Below are positions 16,116 to 24,330 of a stretch of DNA of 64,000 bases, in pieces. Source of the stretch: Ancylobacter defluvii (lineage in GTDB: Bacteria; Pseudomonadota; Alphaproteobacteria; Rhizobiales; Xanthobacteraceae). The notes beneath the pieces are model-generated. The model ran no database searches. It was not told the origin of the DNA and saw nothing but the letters and a program-made list of their open reading frames with translations. The stretch covers positions 124,001 through 188,000 of the forward strand of contig NZ_JAHBGD010000026.1 of the NCBI RefSeq assembly GCF_018390605.1, written 5' to 3'. The stretch's first letter is position 1, and each line of letters begins with the position of its first letter. The position numbers were made by a program, and so were the translations under genes.

Positions 16116-17378
16116 ATGCTCACTCATTCGCCTTACGAGCCGCTGCATGCGAATACCCTGGCCAATCGGCTGGGCGGTCTGCCGGAAATGACGGAGCGTA
16201 TCGGGCCGGCAACTCAGTGGCGGGTATGCGAGATCGGCGACGGCAACCTCAACCTTGTCTTCATTGTCGAGGGAGCGACCGGGTCGGTGGTCGTGAAGCA
16301 GGCGCTGCCCTATGCGCGGGTGGTCGGCGAAAGCTGGCCGATGTCGCTCGACCGATCCTTCTTCGAGCACGAGGCCTTGTTGCGTCTGGGCCGCCGCGAT
16401 CCGGGCCGGCTGCCGCAGCTTTATTATTTCGATCGCCACCAGGCGATCCAGGTCATGGAGCACCTCCGCCCGCACATCATCCTGCGCAAGGGATTGATGG
16501 CGGGCGACCGTTTTCCGCTCATGGGCGAGCAGCTCGGGCGCTATCTCGCGCGGACGCTGTTCCGGGGGTCCGATTGGGCGATGAATACCGCGCAGCGGAA
16601 GGCGGATCTCGCTTTGTTTGCTGGCAATGTGGAACTGTGCGGCATCACCGAAGACCTGTTCTTCACCGATCCGTTTCATGACTGCGCGCGCAACAGCCAT
16701 AGCCCAGCGCTTGACCGCACCGTCGCGACCATCCGCGCCGACCGCGATCTCAAGCTCGCCGCCCTCGAACTGAAGGCACGCTTCTGCGGCAGTGCCCAAA
16801 CATTGCTGCACGGCGATCTGCATACCGGGTCGATCATGGCCTGCGCGGACGACACCCGCGTCATCGACGCGGAGTTCGCCACCTATGGGCCGATGGGCTT
16901 CGACATCGGCTCGCTGCTCGCCAATCTGTGGATGGCGGTTTTCGCCCAACCCGGACTTCGGCCGGACAATGAGGAGGCGCGCGCCTATCGCCTCTGGATC
17001 CTCGACACGGCTGAGACGATCTGGAACATCTTCGTCGAGGAGTTCACGCGGCTGTGGCGGTGCGAACGCAACGGCATTCTCGGCGGCCGGGAGCTGTTCG
17101 AGGATCAGGCCGACGCTGTCGGCAGCGAACTCGCCCTGAACTCGATGATTGACGGCATCTGGCGTGACGCCGTCGGCTTCGCCGGCATCGAGATGCATCG
17201 CCGCATTCTCGGCCTCGCTCATATACCGGAATTCGAGACGATCACCGACGAGGCGCTGCGCGCCTGCTGCGAGCATCGGGCGCTGAGGGCCGGACGGGTT
17301 CTCGCGGTCGAGCGCGGACGTTTCGCTGCCATCGGGCAGGTGCGCACGCTCATCGCAAGGCTGGAGGGCGACCTATGA
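16116..17378 (+). CDS. mtnK: S-methyl-5-thioribose kinase
   Basis: The product is 420 aa, the usual length. It phosphorylates 5-methylthioribose to MTR-1-phosphate in methionine salvage. It has the aminoglycoside-phosphotransferase-like kinase fold: GDGNLNLVFIV glycine loop near residue 40, VVVKQALPY with the ATP-binding Lys, the MtnK hallmark LLHGDLHTGSIM with catalytic Asp near residue 230, and VIDAEFATYGPMGFDIG as metal loop. GGAG lies 6 nt before the ATG. The usual partner mtnA (MTR-1-P isomerase) is not in the window, but an MTA nucleosidase gene lies 4 kb downstream. It is the first intact gene after the conjugative-element wreck. Confidence 0.92.
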   Translation: MLTHSPYEPLHANTLANRLGGLPEMTERIGPATQWRVCEIGDGNLNLVFIVEGATGSVVVKQALPYARVVGESWPMSLDRSFFEHEALLRLGRRDPGRLPQLYYFDRHQAIQVMEHLRPHIILRKGLMAGDRFPLMGEQLGRYLARTLFRGSDWAMNTAQRKADLALFAGNVELCGITEDLFFTDPFHDCARNSHSPALDRTVATIRADRDLKLAALELKARFCGSAQTLLHGDLHTGSIMACADDTRVIDAEFATYGPMGFDIGSLLANLWMAVFAQPGLRPDNEEARAYRLWILDTAETIWNIFVEEFTRLWRCERNGILGGRELFEDQADAVGSELALNSMIDGIWRDAVGFAGIEMHRRILGLAHIPEFETITDEALRACCEHRALRAGRVLAVERGRFAAIGQVRTLIARLEGDL

Positions 17379-17428
17379 CGGGCAGGCGGCCCTCCGGCGC
17401 ATGTGGGTGGCTGAATGGCCGGCGCGGA

Positions 17429-17914
17429 TCAGCGGCGGGAAATGGCGATACGGATGATGTCGTCGGGAGGGATCGGTGTGCCTTCGCCGTCCTTCCACGT
17501 CGGAAGGTTCGGAAAATCCTCCCGCGGCAGGTCCAGCACGTTCAGGTGCCGGGCGAGGATGGCCACGGTTTCGATCGGCACGCCGACCGGGCGCCCACCA
17601 TATCCGAACCAGCCGCCGAACGGCATCACCAGCACGACGTGCCCGTCGGGGGTGCGCACGACTTCCTTCACGTGCCCCAGCACGCGGTCGTCGAAATCCT
17701 GCATCGGCAACCCAATCAGGTCGCCGACCCGGACCTTCTGCGGGAAGCGGCGCTCCATCCGCTGCTGCGGCGTGAACCCGTCCTGCTCCGGTCCAGGCTG
17801 AGTATGCGCTCCGCCTTCCGCGCGCATCGGCTTCGTCTCTTCGGCATGGGTAGCCCCGGGCATGCCGCCCAGAAGCAGAATTCCAAGCAGAGAATAAGCT
17901 AGTTCTCGACGCAT
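17429..17914 (-). CDS. Exported PRC-barrel domain protein
   Basis: The product is 161 aa. Residues 1-24 are a signal peptide (LAYSLLGILLLGGMPGATHAE). Residues 60-125 form a PRC-barrel-like domain (VRVGDLIGLPMQDFDDRVLG, then VKEVVRTPDGHVVLVMPFGG). PRC barrels bind partners in RNA processing or photosynthetic complexes; secreted versions occur widely in this order with no known role. It converges on mtnK and is divergent from the cytochrome b gene. Confidence 0.75.
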   Translation of the reverse strand: MRRELAYSLLGILLLGGMPGATHAEETKPMRAEGGAHTQPGPEQDGFTPQQRMERRFPQKVRVGDLIGLPMQDFDDRVLGHVKEVVRTPDGHVVLVMPFGGWFGYGGRPVGVPIETVAILARHLNVLDLPREDFPNLPTWKDGEGTPIPPDDIIRIAISRR

Positions 17915-18022
17915 GATGGCTGTCCCCTTCGATGAATTGGATGAGACGTGTAATGTTAAATTGTGTAATCATCAAGTAAATTTCGCATCATATTCTATTA
18001 AATATGACAAAGGGGATAGATA

Positions 18023-18667
18023 ATGAAGAAAATGCACCCTGTTGCCATCAGGATCATGCATTGGACCAACGCGATTGCCATGGTCATCATGATCATGAGC
18101 GGCTGGAAGATCTACAATGACGAGGTCATTTTCGGGTTTCTTCACTTTCCCGATGCGATCACGCTCGGCCCTTGGGCCCAGCACGGCCTGCAATGGCACT
18201 TTTTCGGCATGTGGGTCCTGGGGCTGAACGGCCTCGCCTATCTCGTCTATGGCCTTGCCACTGGTCGGTTCCGCCGCCTGCTGCTGCCGATTTCGCCGCG
18301 CGAGGTCATCCGCGAGGCGCTGGCCGCATTGAGCTTCCGCCTGCAGCATGCCGACCTCACGCATTACAATGCGGTCCAGAAAACGCTCTATGTCGGGGTG
18401 ATTCTGGTGATCATCCTGCAGGTGATTTCCGGTCTGGCGATCTGGAAGCCCGTGCAGTTCTCCTTCCTGACAGCGCTTTTCTACGACTTTCAAGGCGCGC
18501 GGCTCGCGCATTTCTTCGGCATGACGGCGATCTGCCTGTTCATGGTCGTGCATGTCGCCCTCGCATTGCTGGTGCCGAAGACGTTGCTCGCCATGGTCAC
18601 TGGCGGGCCGCGTGTCGACGAAGACCCGGCCGCCCGCGTGCCATCGGCCCACGCCTCGAACATGTGA
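18023..18667 (+). CDS. Cytochrome b561-type membrane subunit
   Basis: The product is 214 aa with four predicted membrane helices. Likely heme His residues lie in IRIMHWTNA, GLQWHFFGMW, ARLAHFFGM and MVVHVALAL. It is 11 bp upstream of a sulfite-oxidase-fold molybdoenzyme gene, a common pairing in which the cytochrome passes electrons between the quinone pool and the molybdoenzyme on the periplasmic side. The start MKKMHPVAIRIMHW has AAAGGGG about 9-15 nt upstream. Confidence 0.85.
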   Translation: MKKMHPVAIRIMHWTNAIAMVIMIMSGWKIYNDEVIFGFLHFPDAITLGPWAQHGLQWHFFGMWVLGLNGLAYLVYGLATGRFRRLLLPISPREVIREALAALSFRLQHADLTHYNAVQKTLYVGVILVIILQVISGLAIWKPVQFSFLTALFYDFQGARLAHFFGMTAICLFMVVHVALALLVPKTLLAMVTGGPRVDEDPAARVPSAHASNM

Positions 18668-18678
18668 GAGATCGAGCC

Positions 18679-19470
18679 ATGTCCATCCTTCGGCGCCCGA
18701 CTTCGCTGTTCCGCCCGCGCCGCGGTCCAAATCAGAGCCTGCTCACGGAAAACCGCGCCCTGATCGAGGATATCGACCGGCGCAAGCTGCTGCGCGGGGC
18801 CGTCAGCCTCGGTGCGCTGTCCATGCTCACCGGCTGCGACATCGCCGAGCAGAGCCAGGTGCAGAGCGCGTTGCGCTCGGTCTCTTCCTTCAACGACTGG
18901 GTACAGGCCAAGATCTTCGATCCGAACAAGCTGGCACCGACCTATTCCGTCGATCAGGTGGTCAAGCCGCCCCGCTTCAACGCCTATTACGAGATCGAGA
19001 ACGTCAAGCCGGTCGATCTTGCCAGCTGGAAGCTGGAGCTGAGCGGGCTCATCACCGACAAGCGGCCTTGGGGCCTCGACCAGATCTCTGCCCTTCCCGA
19101 GCAGGAAGTGATCATCAAGCACATCTGCGTCGAGGGCTGGGACTATATCGGCCAGTGGTCGGGGCCTAATCTCCGGCAGTTCCTGACGCAGATCGGCGCT
19201 GACCTGTCGGCCAAATACGTCGCCTTCCATGGTCAGGACGACTATATGGAGAGCATCGATATGGCCTCCGCCCTGCACCCGCAGACCATCCTCGCCACCA
19301 AATATGCCGGCGAGCCGATCACCGATCCGTTCGGCGCGCCGCTGCGCCTGCGCACTGCCGTGAAGCTGGGCTTCAAGAACCCCAAATGGATCCGGGCGAT
19401 CGAGGTGACGAACACCTATCAGGAGGGGTTCTGGGAGAAGCAGGGCTTCAACTGGTTCAGCGGCCTGTGA
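18679..19470 (+). CDS. Periplasmic molybdopterin-dependent oxidoreductase (sulfite-oxidase fold)
   Basis: The product is 263 aa. The N-terminus has a twin-arginine motif (DRRKLLRGAVSLGALSML) and a lipobox (LTGC, Cys53), so it is probably a Tat-exported lipoprotein. The catalytic domain covers residues 90-255; the molybdenum ligand Cys150 is in IIKHICVEGWDYIG, and ALHPQTILATKYAGEPI is the usual cofactor block. These enzymes include the methionine-sulfoxide reductase MsrP and others with unknown substrates; the partner here is a b561-type rather than the YedZ/MsrQ subunit. Its linkage to sulfur-salvage genes (mtnK, mtnN) suggests but does not prove a sulfur compound substrate. Confidence 0.85.
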   Translation: MSILRRPTSLFRPRRGPNQSLLTENRALIEDIDRRKLLRGAVSLGALSMLTGCDIAEQSQVQSALRSVSSFNDWVQAKIFDPNKLAPTYSVDQVVKPPRFNAYYEIENVKPVDLASWKLELSGLITDKRPWGLDQISALPEQEVIIKHICVEGWDYIGQWSGPNLRQFLTQIGADLSAKYVAFHGQDDYMESIDMASALHPQTILATKYAGEPITDPFGAPLRLRTAVKLGFKNPKWIRAIEVTNTYQEGFWEKQGFNWFSGL

Positions 19471-19528
19471 GCGCGAAGAAAGGGACCGCGCGGCGGCTTC
19501 TCGGTCCCGGCCGCGCGGCGGCGGCGCC

Positions 19529-21562
19529 ATGATGTTCTCGTTCGGATCGGCCTTGCTGGCCGCTGTCGTCGGCCTCGTTTTATGGACGGGCGCGGGCTAT
19601 GTGCTGGCGCGCGCTGTCGGCTTCGGCCGTTCCGTGGCGCTACCACTCGCACCCGCTCTCGGCTGGACCGTGCTGAACGCCCTGGCGCTGGAAATCTCGC
19701 GGTGGGCCGGCATCCCGCTCCTCGGCACCCTGGGCGCACTTGTCCTGATAGCCGGCGGCTGTCTGCTGCATAACACGAACGTCGTCGAGCCGCCGGACGA
19801 CACGCCTGCCATGCCCGTCTGGATGTTCCTCGCCGCCGCCATCGTCGCGCTGGCGCCGGCGATGGCCGTGGCGCCGAAGGAGACGCAAGCCGGCATCGCC
19901 CTGTCCCCGGCGATCTTCGATCACTCCAAGATCGCGCTCATCGATGCGATGGTCCGGGACGGGGTGCCGCCGGTCAATCCGTTCTACGGCCCACCGGGCG
20001 AGCCGGCGGGCGTCGCCTATTACTATCTCTGGCACTTCGGCGCCGCCCAGCTTGCCGGCCTCACGGGTGCTCGTGGGTGGGAAGCGGATGCCGCGGCAAG
20101 CTGGTTCACGGCATTCTCCACGCTGATGCTGATGGCCGCCCTGGCGATGCGCTTCGCGCGCACGCCGCTGGCACCGGCGCTCGCCATCGCACTCTGTGTC
20201 ACCGGGTCGCTGCGCCCGGTACTGGAAGCGGCGATCGGGGAAGAACGGCTCGCGGGCGTTCTGCGTCCGGCTACCGGCTTTGCCGGGTGGCTGTTCCAAT
20301 CGAGCTGGAGCCCGCACCATGTCGCGGCAGCCGGAGCGCTGGTGATCGCCACGCTTCTGGCGGTAAGGCTCGCCACAAGCCCAAGGACGCTGACCGCCAT
20401 CGTGCTGGGGCTGGTGGTGGCCGGGGCCTATCAAAGCTCGATCTGGGTCGGCGGCGTCGTGTTGGCCCTCGCCATGCTGGCGCTGCTGCCCCTGCTGCTG
20501 CCCCGCGTCCCTCCGGGCGGCCTGCCGCGCTTTCTTCTCGCCGCGCTCGTCGCGGCGGCTCTGGCGCTGCTGCTCGCCACTCCGCTTCTGGTCGAGCAAT
20601 ATCACGCGGGCATCATGCGCGGAGGTGGCAGCCCCGTCGCGATCTCGCCCTTGCCGGTTCTCGCCGAGAGCGCCGCCGGGCGCTTCGGGCGCGTGCTCGA
20701 TCTTCCGGCCTATTGGCTGGTGCTGCTGGTCGTCGAGTTCCCGCTGATCTATCCCGTGGGCGCGGTGGCGCTCTGGCGGCTGGCCTCGCGGCGTGATGCA
20801 CGCACGCTTTCAGGCCGCGAGGCGCGGGCACTTGGGGTGCTGACGCTGGTCAGCCTTGCCGCGAGCTGGCTGCTGGTCAGCACGGTCGGCGACAATAACG
20901 ACCTCGGCTGGCGCGCGGTGTTGCCGGGGCTCATGGTGCTGACGGCAGCGGCTGGGGCAGGTCTTACGCGCCTCGTGGAACGGCGCGGCCGGGTGGTTCC
21001 GGGACTTGCGCTCGCCGGCTTCGCAGCGAGCCTCATAGGCGGGGCCGTCATCGCCGCCGGCAATGCGCGGGGCGAGATATCCTCTGATGCCGCCTGGTTC
21101 GCGCGCGCCCCCGCCATGTGGGCCGCGGTACGGCGGCATGCGCCGGCGGGAGCGCGGGTGGCGAACAATCCCGCGCTGTTCGCCACCATGACGCCGTGGC
21201 CGGTCAACATCTCCTGGGCGCTGCTGGCCGATCGCCGGTCCTGTTTCGCCGGCAATGAACTGGCGATTGCCTTCGCGCCACTCTCGCGGCAACAGCGTGG
21301 CGCGATATCCGACCAGTTCCTGCGGGTTTTCGCCGGCGAGGGGTCAGCGGACGATCTGCGTGCGTTGGCCGATACCAATGGATGCGATGTCGTCCTGGTC
21401 ACCGCCCGCGACGGTGCCTGGGCGCGCGACCCGTTCGCGGAAAGCCCGCTTTATCATCTGGTCGAGACCGAGCCCGAGGCTTGGCGTGTGTACGTCGCGA
21501 CGCCCCTCTCAAGCGATCCGGCGCGGCCGGCGTCTTCCACCACACCGCAGGGCAGCCAATAG
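19529..21562 (+). CDS. Large polytopic membrane protein, possible GT-C-like enzyme
   Basis: The product is 677 aa with about 12-14 hydrophobic segments up to residue 520 and a soluble C-terminal domain (residues 530-670) ending in a Ser/Thr/Pro tail. After the first helices an extracytoplasmic loop holds LSPAIFDHSKIALIDAMVRD and VNPFYGPPGEPAGVAYYYLW, a layout like GT-C glycosyltransferases and DUF2298-type proteins. No definite catalytic motif can be named. It lies between the molybdoenzyme and the nucleosidase genes (spacing 58 and 4 bp), so it may be co-transcribed. Function is unassigned. Confidence 0.65.
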   Translation: MMFSFGSALLAAVVGLVLWTGAGYVLARAVGFGRSVALPLAPALGWTVLNALALEISRWAGIPLLGTLGALVLIAGGCLLHNTNVVEPPDDTPAMPVWMFLAAAIVALAPAMAVAPKETQAGIALSPAIFDHSKIALIDAMVRDGVPPVNPFYGPPGEPAGVAYYYLWHFGAAQLAGLTGARGWEADAAASWFTAFSTLMLMAALAMRFARTPLAPALAIALCVTGSLRPVLEAAIGEERLAGVLRPATGFAGWLFQSSWSPHHVAAAGALVIATLLAVRLATSPRTLTAIVLGLVVAGAYQSSIWVGGVVLALAMLALLPLLLPRVPPGGLPRFLLAALVAAALALLLATPLLVEQYHAGIMRGGGSPVAISPLPVLAESAAGRFGRVLDLPAYWLVLLVVEFPLIYPVGAVALWRLASRRDARTLSGREARALGVLTLVSLAASWLLVSTVGDNNDLGWRAVLPGLMVLTAAAGAGLTRLVERRGRVVPGLALAGFAASLIGGAVIAAGNARGEISSDAAWFARAPAMWAAVRRHAPAGARVANNPALFATMTPWPVNISWALLADRRSCFAGNELAIAFAPLSRQQRGAISDQFLRVFAGEGSADDLRALADTNGCDVVLVTARDGAWARDPFAESPLYHLVETEPEAWRVYVATPLSSDPARPASSTTPQGSQ

Positions 21563-21566
21563 CGCC

Positions 21567-22226
21567 ATGGACGATCCCCGCCAGCACATCCTTTCCATCG
21601 GGCAGGCCCGTGTGCTCTTTGTCATGGCGACGACGCACGAGTACGGGCCGGCGTTGCGCGCGCGGATCAATCCGCTGATCAGCGGAGTCGGACCGGTCGA
21701 GGCGGCGGTCGCGACGGCGACGGCACTGGCGCGGCTCGACCATGCCGGGCAATTGCCGGATCTCGTGTTTACCCTCGGATCTGCCGGATCGCGGCGGCTC
21801 GATCACGCCGGCATCTATCAGATGGCCAGTGTGAGTTACCGGGACATGGACGCCTCGCCCCTCGGTTTCGAGAAGGGGGTGACACCGTTCCTCGACGAAC
21901 CGGCGCATACTCCGATCACCTATCGCATAGAGGGCGTGCCCGCCGCCTCGCTGGCCACCGGCGCGTCGATCGTGTCGGGCGCGAGCTACGAGGCGATCGA
22001 TGCCGACATGGTCGATATGGAGAGTTACGCCGTGCTCCGCGCCGCCCGGCGCTTCGGCCTGCCGACCATCGGCCTGCGCGGCATCAGCGATGGCCGTCGC
22101 GAGCTCGGCGGCTTCGAGGACTGGACGGAATATTTGCAGGTCATCGACCACAAGCTCGCCAGTGCGCTCGACGTGTTTTCGCGTCAAGTTGGCGAGAGCT
22201 CCATCGGAAATGGTACGTTTTCCTAG
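21567..22226 (+). CDS. mtnN: 5'-methylthioadenosine/S-adenosylhomocysteine nucleosidase
   Basis: The product is 219 aa, similar to the shorter alphaproteobacterial form. It hydrolyses MTA and SAH, releasing adenine. Family blocks are GVGPVEAAVATATAL (phosphorylase-fold glycine loop), TLGSAGS, VSYRDMDASPLGF, the ribose-binding VDMESYAVLRAARRFGLPTI (Met-Glu), and the catalytic Asp in GISDG. It begins 4 bp after the polytopic protein stop. With mtnK it gives two consecutive steps of MTA salvage (MTA to MTR to MTR-1-P) within this accessory segment. Confidence 0.85.
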   Translation: MDDPRQHILSIGQARVLFVMATTHEYGPALRARINPLISGVGPVEAAVATATALARLDHAGQLPDLVFTLGSAGSRRLDHAGIYQMASVSYRDMDASPLGFEKGVTPFLDEPAHTPITYRIEGVPAASLATGASIVSGASYEAIDADMVDMESYAVLRAARRFGLPTIGLRGISDGRRELGGFEDWTEYLQVIDHKLASALDVFSRQVGESSIGNGTFS

Positions 22227-22389
22227 GAACGAAAGTCGATCCTACAGCGTTCGATTGCATCACGAATCTGAGAGGCATGTAATTTCTAGAAACGTTGCGC
22301 CGAATACATGACAGGTTCTCCATGAAAATCTGGAGAGGCTCGGAAAATATCTTCGTTATTGGCGCAATCGTTACTCGGGATTTTGCAAA

Positions 22390-22653
22390 ATGGATCATCC
22401 AAACCCTGCCGGCACACCCCCCTGGGCGTCGATTGGGGATTCCGCCGGCCAGATCGTCCTGGTGCTGCAGGGGGGCGGCGCCCTCGGCTCGTATCAGGCC
22501 GGCGTCTGTCAAGCGCTGCACGGGGCGGGCATCGAACCGGACTGGATGATCGGCACCCCGATCGGTGCCATCAATGCGAGCCTCATCGCCAGCAATGCGC
22601 GGGACGACCGGCTCCCACGGCTTGAGCTTCCTCCTTGCCGGGCAGTGCCTTGA
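22390..22653 (+). pseudogene. Patatin-like phospholipase, truncated and active-site mutated
   Basis: The 87-aa frame has the patatin oxyanion block VLVLQGGGALGSYQAGVCQA and continues as EPDWMIGTPIGAINASLIAS. The nucleophile elbow should be GTSIG; here it is GTPIG, so the catalytic Ser is Pro. After about codon 72 similarity ends abruptly, and the remaining 250-300 residues of the family, with the catalytic Asp, are missing. Both defects mark it as a dead fragment. Confidence 0.8.
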
Positions 22654-22707
22654 GTTCCACGGAGGGACGATACGCTGGTCATGATAGTCCCCCAAGGAGC
22701 CTTGGCG

Positions 22708-22738
22708 CGAAGGGCACAGCCCCTTCGATCGCAGTTTT
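22708..22738 (+). terminator. Hairpin with T-run after the patatin fragment
   Basis: CGAAGGG (22708-22714) and CCCTTCG (22721-22727) enclose CACAGC; GCAGTTTT follows 4-11 nt later. It lies between convergent units and may terminate plus-strand transcription. Confidence 0.4.
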
Positions 22739-23544
22739 CATAGTGCCGAGTGATCCCGCACGGCCTCTTCCAGTGCCGCCTTCAGCCCAAGAAACCGTTC
22801 GTCGATAGCCGCGGGATTTTCACGGTTGAGGGCGATCATCTGCGCGCGGGTCTCACCACCGCGAATGACCTCGAAGGCATCCGTTTCGAGGCCGTCGGCA
22901 ATGGCCTCGGCGACGGCGGAGGCCGGCTCGCGGGCAAAGCCGAGATCGGGGCCGGCGCGGTTCGACGTCATCATCGGCGTGTCGGTTCCGCCGGGATAAG
23001 CGGTGAGCACGTGGATGCCCTCACCCTTCAGCTCGCGCCGAAGCGACTCGCCAAAGCGCGCGAGGCCAGCCTTCACGGCGGCGTAGGTCGCATAGAAGGG
23101 CGCGCCAACCAGGGCAATGCCGGAGGCGACATTGACGACCGTCGCGTCGCCGCTCTGCCGCAGCGCCGGCAAGGCGGCGCGGGTCAACAGGATCGGCGCC
23201 ACGAGATCGACATCGATCATCGCCTGCAGTTCCGCCTCGGGCGTATTCTCGAGCCGTCCGGCACGGACACCGCCGGCATTGTTGACGAGGACATCGAGAC
23301 CGCCAAGGGCAGCGAGTGCCCCGTTGAGCGTCGCGACCCGGCCTTCTGCCGAGGCCACGTCCGCGACAATGCCGTGGGCGGTGAAGCCCTGCGCCTTCAA
23401 TTCCTGCAGGGCCTGCGCGACGCGGTCAGCCCGCCGGCCGCTAATGGCGACCCGCGCGCCTCGGGCGAGAAGGGCGCCGGCGAGGGCAAGGCCGATGCCG
23501 CTGGAGCCGCCGGTGATCAGAACGCGCTTGTCTTCAATCTTCAT
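22738..23544 (-). CDS. Short-chain dehydrogenase/reductase
   Basis: The product is 268 aa, a classical SDR. Cofactor loop is TGGSSGIGLALAGALLARGA, with SGRRADR after strand 2 suggesting NADPH preference. NNAGG, the catalytic Ser in VNVASGIALVG and Tyr-x3-Lys as YATYAAVKAGL are present. Substrate is unknown. It is the last gene of a minus-strand run (peroxiredoxin-like, EamA, GST, SDR) that looks like a stress or detoxification operon divergent from a TetR regulator. Confidence 0.88.
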   Translation of the reverse strand: MKIEDKRVLITGGSSGIGLALAGALLARGARVAISGRRADRVAQALQELKAQGFTAHGIVADVASAEGRVATLNGALAALGGLDVLVNNAGGVRAGRLENTPEAELQAMIDVDLVAPILLTRAALPALRQSGDATVVNVASGIALVGAPFYATYAAVKAGLARFGESLRRELKGEGIHVLTAYPGGTDTPMMTSNRAGPDLGFAREPASAVAEAIADGLETDAFEVIRGGETRAQMIALNRENPAAIDERFLGLKAALEEAVRDHSAL

Positions 23545-23625
23545 GGCGTCACCGCTTGATTGTGATGGATCTGAGGTTCGAGGGTGCGCGCTCGCGCGTC
23601 GAACCCTGTTGCAGGCCCTTACCCT

Positions 23626-24330
23626 TCACGCGGCGGGCGGATAGTTCGACGGGAAAAGGGCACGCCGGGTTTCCTCGTCGCTGGTCATCTTGAACGGGTG
23701 ATCCTTGCCGACCTTGCGGGCACGCGCGGCGGCGGGCCGTGCGTCGATCGTCTCGAACAGCCGCTTAAGGTGGGGGAAGGGGCCGAGCGGGTCATCCTCA
23801 CCCTTGCGCACCCGCCCCGCACGGGCGAGCCATCCCCACGCCGATACATCCGCGATGGTATAGGCATCACCCATGATGAATTCCCGTCCAGCCAGACGAT
23901 CATTCAGCACCTGGTAGTGGCGCTCAGCTTCGCGCCGGTAGCGGTTTTTGGAGTACGCCTCGCCTTCCGGTGTGACGAACTGGAAATGGACGGCCTGGCC
24001 CGAGAACGGCCCGAGCCCACTGCCGAGGAACATGAGCCAGGACAGCATCTCCGGCCGGTCTTCCGGCCGACCGAGGAAGGTGCCGGTCTTTTCCGCCAGA
24101 TAGAGAAGGATGGCGGTCGAATCGAAGACGGTTACTTCCCGCCTGCCTGCGCCTTCCGTATCGACGATGGCCGGCACCTTGCCGTTGGGGTTGATCGCCC
24201 GAAACGCCGGCGTGTGCTGCTCGCCCTTGCTGGTGTCGACCGGGACCATCTCATAGGGCAGGCCGGCTTCTTCGAGGAACAGCGCGATCTTGGCGGGATT
24301 GGGCGTCGGGTGGAAATAGAACCGGATCAT
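23626..24330 (-). CDS. Glutathione S-transferase
   Basis: The product is 234 aa. The N-terminal thioredoxin-like domain starts MIRFYFHPTPNPAKIALFLE and has NPNGKVPAI (cis-Pro) and VFDSTAILLYLAE (Glu/Asp-Ser glutathione-binding site). The C-terminal helical domain has the GREFIMGDAYTIADVSAWGW block. It resembles bacterial YghU/Nu-class-like or beta-type GSTs. The start codon overlaps the stop of the EamA gene by 4 bp (ATGA), so the two are translationally coupled. Confidence 0.9.
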   Translation of the reverse strand: MIRFYFHPTPNPAKIALFLEEAGLPYEMVPVDTSKGEQHTPAFRAINPNGKVPAIVDTEGAGRREVTVFDSTAILLYLAEKTGTFLGRPEDRPEMLSWLMFLGSGLGPFSGQAVHFQFVTPEGEAYSKNRYRREAERHYQVLNDRLAGREFIMGDAYTIADVSAWGWLARAGRVRKGEDDPLGPFPHLKRLFETIDARPAAARARKVGKDHPFKMTSDEETRRALFPSNYPPAA

